This document shows, piece by piece, positions 1 to 7,495 of a stretch of 11,737 bases of DNA (its first letter is position 1; each line of letters starts with the position of its first letter). Source of the DNA: Bacillota bacterium (GTDB taxonomy: Bacteria; Bacillota; Sulfobacillia; RBS10-35; JAJYVN01). Both the position numbers and the translations under genes were made by a program. The notes beneath the pieces were generated by a model. The model had not been told where the DNA came from, made no database searches, and saw only the letters and a list, made by a program, of their open reading frames with translations. The stretch covers positions 1 through 11,737 of the forward strand of contig JAJYVN010000066.1 in NCBI GenBank assembly GCA_021791995.1, given 5' to 3'.

Positions 1-387
1 ATTGCTGAATTCATCGAGAGTCTGCCGAACGGATATGAGACGATCATCGGCGAGCGGGGCGCGGGCCTTTCCGGAGGTCAGCGCCAGCGTGTGGCGATTG
101 CTCGGGCTTTGGTCTGCGACCCACGCATCCTGATCCTGGATGACGCAACCTCCAGTGTAGACGCAGAGAATGAGCACCTGATCAACGCGGCCCTGGAGGA
201 GCTAATGGTAGGGCGCACGACCTTCATCATCGCCCACCGCTTGGCATCGGTGGTCCGTGCTAACCGGATCGTAGTGCTGGAGCGGGGTCGGGTCGAGGCA
301 GTGGGTAGCCACGCGGAGCTTTTGGAGTCCTCCCCCCTGTATCGAACGATCTACGAGCTACAACTGGCACCAGGGGGTGCAGCATGA
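1..387 (+). CDS. ABC exporter half, C-terminal part of ATPase domain (5' end outside window)
   Basis: The reading frame is open from base 1 and ends at a TGA at 385-387, giving the last 128 residues of an ABC ATPase domain. Seen in order, numbered within the fragment: an intact LSGGQ signature (23-27), a Walker B ILILDD (43-48), a D-loop SSVD (51-54) and the switch histidine in IIAHRL (His79). The residue after the Walker B aspartate is Asp48, where active ABC ATPases have the catalytic glutamate. Family knowledge: this pattern (good signature, weak Walker B) marks the degenerate-site subunit of heterodimeric exporters of the TM287/288, BmrCD and LmrCD type. The stop overlaps the next start by four bases (ATGA, 384-387), and that neighbour carries the matching defects, so the two very probably form one exporter in the cytoplasmic membrane. 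The membrane domain should lie upstream. The substrate cannot be read from the sequence. Confidence 0.95.
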   Translation: MAEFIESLPNGYETIIGERGAGLSGGQRQRVAIARALVCDPRILILDDATSSVDAENEHLINAALEELMVGRTTFIIAHRLASVVRANRIVVLERGRVEAVGSHAELLESSPLYRTIYELQLAPGGAA

Positions 388-2192
388 ACTCATTTGGCAG
401 CGGCTTCGGAAGCATGCGACGCGCAGCCGATGCGGATATGGCACCATTCGACCTCCGACGCTTCATGCGCCTGCTTTCGTACACCCGCCCGTATCGTGGG
501 AATCTGTTCATTGCACTTGGTGCGGCGATCGGTGGAACCGCGATGACCATCACCGGTCCATACCTGCTCAAGGTCGCCATTGACAGTGGCATCGACCGCT
601 CGGATCTCCACGCTCTCTTCTGGGCTGCCGCCGCATACTTTCTCACTCGCGTCGTCGCCGCCTTGCTCAGCAATCGCCAAACCGTTCACGTCAACCGGCT
701 CGGAAACGGGGCCGTCTACGGCCTGCGGCGAGACCTCTTCGCCAAGTTCCAACAGTTGGAGTTCACCTTCTTCGATGAGCACCCCGTGGGTGTCCTGGTC
801 AGCCGCGCGACGAATGACATCACCGCGTTGAGTAACCTCGTTAGCTCCGGCATCGTCAGCATCCTCAGCGACGTTGTAACGCTGACTGGCATTATCGTCA
901 TCATGCTGATCATGGCACCGGCGCTAGCACTCGCGTCCTTTGTCACCCTGCCCCTTTTAGCGGGGCTGACCATCATCTTTCAGGGGCGGGCGGCCCGCGC
1001 CTTTCGGGACGTACGTACGCGTATCGGAGAACTCACCGCCAACTTTGAGGAGAGCCTCAGCGGGATGCGCGTAACACAAGCCTTCGTGCGGGAGCGCGAG
1101 AACGCAGCACGCTTCGAGAAGACGAACCGTGCCAACGTCCAGGCAAATATGAACGCGGCAGTAGTGACCAATCTCTTCGGCCCCAGCGTGAGCCTCGTTA
1201 GTTCGATCGGGACGGTCATCATCCTCTGGTTTGGTGGCCACATCGTGAGCCAGGGTCGGCTCGAGATCGGAGTTCTCGTGGCCTTTATCAGCTACCTGTC
1301 CCGGTTCTTTCAGCCGATCCAGGATCTGACGACACAATACAACACGGTGCAGCAGGCCATGGCAGCTGCTGAAAAGATCTTTGGGATTCTAGACACACCG
1401 GTGCACGTGATTGATCATGAAGGTGCACGGGAGATGGCCCCCATTCAAGGGCATGTGCGCTTTCGCGGTGTCGGCTTCTCTTACCACTCCGATCAACCCA
1501 CCATCTCCGGGCTGGATTTCGCCTTGCAGCCGGGCACCCGTGCGGCGCTGGTCGGCCCAACGGGTGCTGGCAAGACAACAACGGCAGCCCTTCTTTTGCG
1601 CTTTTACGATCCGGTCGAAGGAGCGATCGAGGTAGATACTGTGGACCTGCGCACCGTCACCTTGGCGAGCTATCGCCGCCAAGTCGCCGTCGTCCTTCAA
1701 GAGCCAGTGGTCTTTGCCTCAACGGTGCGGGAAAACATCCGTTACGGCAGGCTGGACGCGACGGACGCAGAGGTCGAGGAAGCCGCGCGCGCGGTAGGCG
1801 CCGACACGTTCGTCCTCCAACTGCCACAGGGGTATGAGACGACCATCGGAGAGAGGGGCATTCGCCTCTCCCAGGGCCAGCGGCAACTCCTCTCCTTTGC
1901 ACGCGCTCTGATTGCGGACCCACGCATTCTCGTGCTCGATGAGGCAACCGCCAACATTGACAGTCGTAGTGAGGACCACATCCAGTCCGCACTTGCCACA
2001 CTCCTCGGCGGGCGCACATCCCTGATCATCGCCCACCGCCTCTCGACGATTCGTAACGCCGACCTGATTCTTGTGATGGACCAGGGGCGGCTTGTGGAAC
2101 AGGGAACCCATTCTGAACTACTCGCTCTGGGCGGGCTGTATGCGAGCCTCTATGATCGCCAGTTCTCCTGGGCGGAGACGGCTGTCGGATGA
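384..2192 (+). CDS. ABC exporter half, fused membrane and ATPase domains (consensus-site subunit)
   Basis: The 602-residue protein has the usual length of a half-transporter. Residues about 25-330 form the type IV exporter membrane domain, including the coupling-helix region near FDEHPVGVLVSR (130-141). The ATPase domain follows, with Walker A GPTGAGKTT (391-399), Q-loop Gln439, signature LSQGQ (495-499), Walker B with catalytic Glu520, D-loop ANID (523-526) and switch His551. The signature has Gln where the second Gly of LSGGQ is expected, a feature of the consensus-Walker-B partner in heterodimeric exporters. Paired with the upstream subunit (LSGGQ but LDD), this gives one competent and one degenerate ATP site. 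The start ATG overlaps the upstream stop by four bases and the end overlaps the next gene in the same way, so translational coupling is likely. Multidrug or lipid-like export is the family expectation; the actual substrate is unknown. Confidence 0.97.
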   Translation: MNSFGSGFGSMRRAADADMAPFDLRRFMRLLSYTRPYRGNLFIALGAAIGGTAMTITGPYLLKVAIDSGIDRSDLHALFWAAAAYFLTRVVAALLSNRQTVHVNRLGNGAVYGLRRDLFAKFQQLEFTFFDEHPVGVLVSRATNDITALSNLVSSGIVSILSDVVTLTGIIVIMLIMAPALALASFVTLPLLAGLTIIFQGRAARAFRDVRTRIGELTANFEESLSGMRVTQAFVRERENAARFEKTNRANVQANMNAAVVTNLFGPSVSLVSSIGTVIILWFGGHIVSQGRLEIGVLVAFISYLSRFFQPIQDLTTQYNTVQQAMAAAEKIFGILDTPVHVIDHEGAREMAPIQGHVRFRGVGFSYHSDQPTISGLDFALQPGTRAALVGPTGAGKTTTAALLLRFYDPVEGAIEVDTVDLRTVTLASYRRQVAVVLQEPVVFASTVRENIRYGRLDATDAEVEEAARAVGADTFVLQLPQGYETTIGERGIRLSQGQRQLLSFARALIADPRILVLDEATANIDSRSEDHIQSALATLLGGRTSLIIAHRLSTIRNADLILVMDQGRLVEQGTHSELLALGGLYASLYDRQFSWAETAVG

Positions 2193-3451
2193 GAGAAGTT
2201 TTCCGAAATCGCGTCGGAGCCCGTAATGTCTTCTGGCTGTATGCCGGAAGGGGATTGCGCAGTTTCGCGACCGCCTTTTTAACGGTCGCCTTTCCCCTCT
2301 ACCTTACACAGAGTGGCTATGGCAGTGGCCGAATTGGTCTGGTGGTGACACTCAGTACGCTGGTAACAGCGGCCCTGGTAGCCGTCGTTGGCATCGTGAG
2401 TGATCGCGTCGGCCGTAAGCTCGTGCTTATGGTGCTTGGCGTTCTGGCAGTCTTCGGATCAATCGGCATCGCCATTTCCACCGCCACACTCTGGATAGCC
2501 TTCGTCAGCGGTATCAGCGGCATCGGTCGAGGAGGGGGCGCGGGCAGTGGTGGTTCCTGGGGACCGGTCTTTCCGGCGGAACAACCGCTTTTGGCAAGTG
2601 CCGTTCCGGCGGAACAGCGGAACACTGTTTTTTCACGCATCGCCTTCGTGGGAGTCCTCGCCGGTGCGGGAGGATCCCTCGTCGCAGCCCTGCCACGCCT
2701 TCTGCATTCCGATGGCCTCAGTTGGATCGCGGCCTATCGTTGGCTCTTCTATCTCAGCGCCGCCCTCGCCGTACTGATGGTTGCGGTGACGATCCCCCTG
2801 CGGGAAGAGCGCATACCCGCCTCGTCCGCTATGCCCCCCACGGCAGCGGAGCCCTCCCTCCGAGCCGGCGGCTTTCTGGGCCGACTCTCTCTGACCAATG
2901 CGCTCAACGGTTTGGGGTTTGGCTTTTTGGGTCCCCTTCTCACCTATTGGTTCCATGCGCGTTTTGGCGTTGGCCCCGCCGCCCTTGGAACCCTGTATGC
3001 CATCACCAACCTGGTCGCCGCCCTCCCCTACCTTGGTGCAGCCCGTCTGGCGCAGCGCTTTGGCTCCGTGTGGTCCACAACCATTACACGCGCCGTATCG
3101 GTCGTGATGCTCCTCGCGATGGCGGTAGCGCCAACCTACGCATTGGCCGGTCTCGCGTACGTGCTACGCATGGCCTTTAATTCCGTGAGTATCCCGCTGC
3201 GCCAGTCGTTCGTGATGGGGGTTTCCAGAGCGGATCAGCGTGGTCGGATGGCCGCCTTCAGCATGCTTCCGTCCCAACTCACCTCCACGATCAGCCCCGT
3301 TTTGGGAGGGGAATTGATGCAGTCCTTTCTCGACACGCCACTCGTTGGCGCAGCCGTCTTCATGACCGCCAACTTTATCCTCTACTACCTCTTCTTTCGC
3401 GATTTGCACCCACCCGAGGAGACAGAACGTGCCGCTCCGCGCTCGGCATGA
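2189..3451 (+). CDS. MFS permease, probable 12-helix efflux transporter
   Basis: The 420-residue protein is hydrophobic throughout, with a charged break around residues 205-228 that fits the central cytoplasmic loop of a 12-helix major facilitator. The loop between helices 2 and 3 carries the motif A core GIVSDRVGRK (68-77), diagnostic of MFS proteins and common in drug/H+ antiporters. Residues 111-124 form an unusually glycine-rich stretch just before the helix 4 region. A second loop with the PAEQR element (140-144) matches the usual helix 4-5 area. The ATG overlaps the upstream ABC stop by four bases, so it is the third cistron of the export operon and may handle a related substrate or one made by the same pathway. 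The C-terminal tail (405-420) is short, charged and cytoplasmic. No substrate can be named. Confidence 0.95.
   Translation: MREVFRNRVGARNVFWLYAGRGLRSFATAFLTVAFPLYLTQSGYGSGRIGLVVTLSTLVTAALVAVVGIVSDRVGRKLVLMVLGVLAVFGSIGIAISTATLWIAFVSGISGIGRGGGAGSGGSWGPVFPAEQPLLASAVPAEQRNTVFSRIAFVGVLAGAGGSLVAALPRLLHSDGLSWIAAYRWLFYLSAALAVLMVAVTIPLREERIPASSAMPPTAAEPSLRAGGFLGRLSLTNALNGLGFGFLGPLLTYWFHARFGVGPAALGTLYAITNLVAALPYLGAARLAQRFGSVWSTTITRAVSVVMLLAMAVAPTYALAGLAYVLRMAFNSVSIPLRQSFVMGVSRADQRGRMAAFSMLPSQLTSTISPVLGGELMQSFLDTPLVGAAVFMTANFILYYLFFRDLHPPEETERAAPRSA
2571..2616 (+). repeat. Two 13-bp direct repeats inside the MFS gene
   Basis: The 13 bases TTCCGGCGGAACA occur at 2571-2583 and again at 2604-2616, a spacing of 33 bases or 11 codons, so both copies encode PAEQ in the same frame. 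Each copy contains a small dyad (TTCC-GGC-GGAA). The sequence between and after the copies is not otherwise duplicated. This may be coincidental use of the same codons in two similar loop elements, or a trace of a small internal duplication. Confidence 0.5.
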
Positions 3452-3539
3452 CATGTTCCAAGGACAAGAGGAATCGCACGAATGACGCCCAGCGTGCATC
3501 GGACAATGCCGTGTAGTGCATGGCTTGGTCGGCTGCGGC

Positions 3540-3579
3540 GTGGGGCGGGACCGCTGTCCGACCGGTCCCGCCCAGCCAC
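3540..3579. terminator. Strong stem-loop after the export operon, candidate terminator
   Basis: A perfect 10-bp GC-rich stem pairs GGGCGGGACC (3543-3552) with GGTCCCGCCC (3564-3573) around an 11-base loop. A further GTG/CAC pair (3540-3542 with 3577-3579) extends it past a 3-base bulge. It lies about 90 bases after the MFS stop and about 160 before the next start. No T-run follows on the plus strand, so it is not a canonical intrinsic terminator. It could instead protect the 3' end of the operon message or act in the leader of the peptidase gene. I see nothing else convincing in 3452-3739. Confidence 0.45.
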
Positions 3580-3722
3580 TCCTCCAACGTTCCCTGCAAG
3601 TGGTACACTCCTGCGGCAGGGGCGCTCGACCGGGGGGATGCGTCCGACCTGTTGTGCCCTGGATGTGCACATCTTGCGGTGCGAGGCGTGCCGGCCGGGG
3701 CCAAGAGGTCAAAGGGAGAGGA

Positions 3723-3758
3723 ATGGTCCGGCCAGAACGATGCGGTACTTTCTCTTAA
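3723..3758 (+). other. Possible 11-codon upstream ORF overlapping the peptidase start
   Basis: An ATG at 3723 sits immediately behind the best purine-rich tract of the region (AAAGGGAGAGGA, 3711-3722). It reads 11 codons (MVRPERCGTFS) to a TGA at 3756-3758, in a different frame from the peptidase and overlapping its ATG at 3740. The same tract is about 18-21 bases from the peptidase ATG, which is too far for ordinary use. Either the short ORF is translated and feeds the peptidase start by reinitiation, or the tract serves the peptidase inefficiently. The gap from GGGAG to this ATG is only 4 bases, so the case is weak. Confidence 0.3.
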
Positions 3759-4513
3759 CCGACCTTGAAGGGCCAGCGGGGGTCTGTACTTGGTCCCAAA
3801 CGCGGGAGGGCGATGGGCCCGACAAGCTGGCAGCGATGCGGTTACTCACTGGCGAGGTCAACGCCGTCGTCGCAGGCATCCTCGACACAGACGCAAATGC
3901 GGAGATTCTCGCGTGGGATGGGCATGGCACGCGAGGCCTTTTGCCTGAACTGCTCCATCCGCGTGCAACCTTTCTGCCCAACAGCAGCCCGTTGCGCGAG
4001 CACCTCTCCGACGGCGTCTCCGCCCTCTACTTCATCGGTCAGCACGCCATGGCGGGCACAGAAAACGCACCCCTTTGCCACACGTACAACAGCCGCACGA
4101 TCGCCGCGTGCCACCTCAATGACCGACCGGTGGGCGAGTTCGGCTGCCGGGCTGCCATGGCTGGTGAACGCGGCATACCCGCCGTCTATTTGAGTGGCGA
4201 CGACAAGGCTGTGGCCGAGGCCCTGGCACTGATCCCCGATCTCATTACCGTGACCACAAAGGTGGGACTTGGCATCAACACGGCTCGCCATCGGACCCAC
4301 GCACAATCATGCGCGGAACAGCGTGCAGCGGCTACCCTTGCGGCACGACGTGCGCAAATGGCAGAACCGCTCCGCATTCCGCCTCCCTACACCCTCCGCT
4401 TCGAGGCCCTCCCGGGGGCGGCGATCGACCCAAGCCTTGCTGACGGCGCACAAGAGAGCGATGGACACACCGTTGTCCACCACGCGGCACGGCTGTGGGA
4501 TTTGCCGCTCTGA
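3740..4513 (+). CDS. M55-family zinc D-aminopeptidase (DppA-like)
   Basis: The product has 257 residues, close to the 274 of Bacillus DppA. It starts at ATG 3740 because family members open directly with the metal-binding strand, seen here as TDLEG (Asp8, Glu10). Other family landmarks follow in order: WDGHG (Asp60, His62), GQHA (His102), LCHTYNS with the presumed catalytic His114, NDRPVGEFG with Glu133, and SGDDKA (152-157). Known role of the family: a di-zinc, self-compartmentalising cytoplasmic peptidase that removes N-terminal D-amino acids from short D-Ala peptides, used in recycling cell-wall or dipeptide material. All expected metal and catalytic positions are present, so it should be active. 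Unlike Bacillus dppA it is not next to dipeptide transporter genes. A longer in-frame extension to 3482 exists, but it has no family resemblance or ribosome site and is not part of the gene. Confidence 0.93.
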   Translation: MRYFLLTDLEGPAGVCTWSQTREGDGPDKLAAMRLLTGEVNAVVAGILDTDANAEILAWDGHGTRGLLPELLHPRATFLPNSSPLREHLSDGVSALYFIGQHAMAGTENAPLCHTYNSRTIAACHLNDRPVGEFGCRAAMAGERGIPAVYLSGDDKAVAEALALIPDLITVTTKVGLGINTARHRTHAQSCAEQRAAATLAARRAQMAEPLRIPPPYTLRFEALPGAAIDPSLADGAQESDGHTVVHHAARLWDLPL

Positions 4514-4549
4514 ACAAATTCCGCAGCCGACCAAGGCGCATACACAGCA

Positions 4550-4585
4550 ATCGGCCGGGGCGAACCGCGGCCCACCCCGGCCGAT
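4550..4585. terminator. Perfect 11-bp hairpin between convergent genes
   Basis: ATCGGCCGGGG (4550-4560) pairs without mismatch with CCCCGGCCGAT (4575-4585) around a 14-base loop. It sits 36 bases after the M55 peptidase stop and 35 bases before (on the plus map) the stop codon of the convergent MFS gene. That is the expected place for a bidirectional terminator. There is no clear U-tract on either strand, so termination may be weak or factor-assisted. Confidence 0.6.
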
Positions 4586-4620
4586 CTCATCCCGTGAAAA
4601 ACGGTGCATCACCGCACCGC

Positions 4621-7437
4621 TTAGCTGCGGTGTTCGCCAATCCGAACATCAGCGTCCGCCACCTGGTCTGCGGTCACCGGCACCGACAGAGCACGCGGGG
4701 GATATCCGGCAGCAACGACCGTATACTCCCCCTCCTCCAGTTCCGATACCGCATAGTGCCCCGCCGCATCGGTGGCCACCGATGCGACAACACGTCCCTC
4801 CGCATCGGTAACGGTCACGATCATCTCCGTCAAGGGCGCACCGGACGGTGCTCGGACCACCCCTGCGAGCGATCCCCGACCCGCCAACTCAACATCCAAC
4901 TCTGCGCCAGCCTCAAGCGGTAACACCACCGCCTTCGTCACCGGCCGGTAGTGCTCCGACTCTACGGTGAGCACGTGACCGCCGTTGTGGAGACCACGCA
5001 ACTCGTAACGGCCATCCTCACCCGAACTCGTGCTGGCAAGAATCCGACCCGATTCTTCGGCGACGCTGATCCGCGCCCCGACTACCGGCGCATGTGTCCG
5101 AGCGAGGCGTATGCGTCCCGAGATCCGTCCAGCACTGAGCATGCAGAGGATCCGCGCCGTCGCCTGCCCACCACGAATGTCGAGCGCCTCTGCCAAGGGC
5201 GCATAACCAGCCGCCGTAACGATCAACGTGTAATCCCCTGGGGACAGTGATTCAAAGGAATAGCTACCATCCTCCCCAGCGGCCGTACGACCAGCCTGAG
5301 TACCATCACTGGCCACGAGCGTGAGGAGAGCCCTAGCAATGGCCTGGTCCGCAGTGTCCACGACCCTGCCATGGATGACCCCTCGTGTGCCCTCAGCCAC
5401 AGCAACACGACTCGAGGCCTCGCCCGGCATCGGCACGGGATCCATACGAGGAACAATCTCTGGTGAGGCGTACGCGCGCACCCCCGCGCCCGCGGACTCC
5501 TCTTGCGCCACCGCAACCCTTTGTACGCTGCTGCCGTTAAAGGATGGCGCGGTAATGCGCAGGCCTCCATTGTTGCCCTCGTAACCCTCCGCCGCCCGCC
5601 CGTTCGCCACATACCCCGTATCCGGGCGGACGGTCGGCACCACGGACCCCGCAACCGCCGCACCGGCCACGGCCAGCGCAGGGGCGGAACCGTTCCCAAT
5701 GCTTCCGACCATGGCAGTGCCGACACCATGCACATACTTCCCACCACGGAGGAGCGAAGCCAAGGCCGCTAGAGCACAAGCGATCGCGCCGAAGGTAAAC
5801 GCGACATTCAAGCCGGAACTGAAGGGACCCGACAACAGCGTTGGAAAGAAGGCGCGTCCACTGAGCACTGCAGCAGAGTGTGCGGGGAGAGCCGCCAGCA
5901 CTGAGGAGCCGAGGAGGCTCTGCATCGGGTCATACCCGAGTAGCGCCGCAAACATGCTGGTGATGGGCGGCAGGTGCGACACCCGCGCGGCCACCGCCAC
6001 CGGTACGTGCTGGGCTACAAGACCTTGGTAGAGTGCATCCGGCAATCGGGTGGCGATGCCGGAAATCATCAGGCTGAAGAAGATGCCCATCGAAAGCACC
6101 ATGGCAGCATTCTGAAAGACACCTGCCATCCCAGCGCCCACCCCACGTTGATGCGGGGGAAGACTATTCATGATGGCCGCCCGGTTCGGCGAAGCGAAAA
6201 GGCCCATCGCCAACCCGTTGGCCAGCATCAACAGCGCGAAGGGTAAGTACGAGAAGTTGATCGGCAGCAGGTCGAACCCGATAAACGTGAGCGCAGCAGC
6301 CACCATGCCGGTCGTTGCAAAGGGCCGCGCGCCGTAATGGTCGGATAGGATTCCGGAGAGCGGTCCGGCCAATAGAAAGCCGGCCGTCATGGGCAGCATA
6401 TAAATGCCAGCCCACAGCGGTGTCTGTGAGAAGCTGTATCCATGCAGGGGTAACCAGATCCCCTGCAGCCAGATCACGAAGAGGAACATCAGACCACCGC
6501 GCCCAATCGCCGCAAGAAGGGAGGCCACATTACCGGCCAGGAAGGCTCGAATCCGAAAAAGACCGATCTGAAACATGGGTGAGGCAACCTTGGATTCAAC
6601 GATGCCGAAGATGATCAGCAGGAGCACTCCACCGCCGATTTCAGAGAGCACCTTCGGGCTGGTCCAGCCCATGGCGTGGGTTCCGTACGGTTGGATGCCA
6701 TAGGTGATCCCGACAAGCAGCAGCGTGAGCCCAACCGCAAAGAGAACATTCCCCCACCAATCGATGCGGGCGGGGGTGCGGACGCCATTGTCGCGGAGTT
6801 GTAGATAGGCCCACAGAGTACCGATCACGCCAAACGGCGCGGACACGACGAACACGAGACGCCAGTCGATCGGCGCCAAGAGACCGCCAACCACCAGACC
6901 AATGAAGGCTCCGGCAATACCGGCGATGTTGTTGATGCCGAGCGCCAAACCGCGCTGATTCTGTGGAAAAGCATCCGTCAGAATCGCGGATGAATTGGCG
7001 AAGAGGAAGGATCCCCCAATGCCCTGGCCGATGCGCATGGCGATGATGAACGTGCCTCCGGCTGCTCCATGGAGCCAGTTCACGGATAACAGGACGGAGA
7101 ACACCGTGAAAATCACAAAGCCCAAGTTGTACATTCGCACGCGACCGTACATATCGCCGATGCGACCCAGAGTGACCACCAGCACCGCCGTCACCAGCAT
7201 GAACCCCAACAGGATCCATAGCAGATAGAAGGAATTGCTGGGGACCAACGGGTTAAGACGGATCCCGCGGAAGATCGCCGGGAGGGCGATAATCAAAATG
7301 GACTCGTTGATGGCCACCAAAAGCACACCAAGCGTCGTATTGGTCAAAGCGATCCATTTGTAGTGATCAGGGCGGCTCCCATCCAATCGCCCCGCCCGGG
7401 CCGCACGCCGCGTTCCGATGCTCACACTCTCTTCCAA
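4621..7437 (-). CDS. 14-helix-type MFS exporter fused to three carboxypeptidase-regulatory-like domains
   Basis: The 938-residue protein has an N-terminal DHA2-type MFS (about 27-565). Visible landmarks are a motif A-like GRIGDMYGRV (91-100), a motif C-like helix GIAGAFIGLVVGG (173-185, lacking the usual Pro), the second-half SGILSDHYGARP (361-372), and a long loop (about 460-540) before the last helix. Residues 566-685 are a low-complexity Ala/Gly/Val linker. Three related beta-sandwich repeats follow at about 686-765, 771-851 and 855-934, with recurrent G.V...G.P/A openings, EDG.Y / AGHY turns and Y.L.V / Y.V.A strands, as in CarboxypepD_reg or transthyretin-like domains. The start is TTG 7437: GAGGGGAG (7446-7453 on the map) lies 8 bases upstream, and the ATG at 7444 is out of frame and too close to it. 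A MarR gene lies 58 bases upstream on the same strand, suggesting repressor-controlled drug export. The role of the C-terminal repeats is unknown. Confidence 0.93.
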   Translation of the reverse strand: MEESVSIGTRRAARAGRLDGSRPDHYKWIALTNTTLGVLLVAINESILIIALPAIFRGIRLNPLVPSNSFYLLWILLGFMLVTAVLVVTLGRIGDMYGRVRMYNLGFVIFTVFSVLLSVNWLHGAAGGTFIIAMRIGQGIGGSFLFANSSAILTDAFPQNQRGLALGINNIAGIAGAFIGLVVGGLLAPIDWRLVFVVSAPFGVIGTLWAYLQLRDNGVRTPARIDWWGNVLFAVGLTLLLVGITYGIQPYGTHAMGWTSPKVLSEIGGGVLLLIIFGIVESKVASPMFQIGLFRIRAFLAGNVASLLAAIGRGGLMFLFVIWLQGIWLPLHGYSFSQTPLWAGIYMLPMTAGFLLAGPLSGILSDHYGARPFATTGMVAAALTFIGFDLLPINFSYLPFALLMLANGLAMGLFASPNRAAIMNSLPPHQRGVGAGMAGVFQNAAMVLSMGIFFSLMISGIATRLPDALYQGLVAQHVPVAVAARVSHLPPITSMFAALLGYDPMQSLLGSSVLAALPAHSAAVLSGRAFFPTLLSGPFSSGLNVAFTFGAIACALAALASLLRGGKYVHGVGTAMVGSIGNGSAPALAVAGAAVAGSVVPTVRPDTGYVANGRAAEGYEGNNGGLRITAPSFNGSSVQRVAVAQEESAGAGVRAYASPEIVPRMDPVPMPGEASSRVAVAEGTRGVIHGRVVDTADQAIARALLTLVASDGTQAGRTAAGEDGSYSFESLSPGDYTLIVTAAGYAPLAEALDIRGGQATARILCMLSAGRISGRIRLARTHAPVVGARISVAEESGRILASTSSGEDGRYELRGLHNGGHVLTVESEHYRPVTKAVVLPLEAGAELDVELAGRGSLAGVVRAPSGAPLTEMIVTVTDAEGRVVASVATDAAGHYAVSELEEGEYTVVAAGYPPRALSVPVTADQVADADVRIGEHRS

Positions 7438-7445
7438 CTGTCATA

Positions 7446-7453
7446 CTCCCCTC
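7446..7453 (-). promoter_or_regulatory. Ribosome site that selects the TTG start of the MFS fusion
   Basis: Read on the minus strand, the sequence GAGGGGAG ends 8 bases before TTG 7437. The only nearby ATG (7444-7442) is out of frame and begins one base after this element, so it cannot use it. This decides for the TTG start. Confidence 0.75.
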
Positions 7454-7495
7454 GCATCTTGCGACCGATCGACCGATAGCACGCTCCACAACACA

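Noticed and set aside
3482..3739. 86-codon N-terminal extension of the M55 peptidase frame
   Set aside because: It reads through the GC-rich hairpin at 3540-3579, has no ribosome site and does not resemble the family, whose members begin at the TDLEG strand.
7442..7444. ATG as start of the MFS fusion gene
   Set aside because: It is out of frame with the 938-residue protein and only one base from the purine tract. TTG 7437 has correct frame and spacing.
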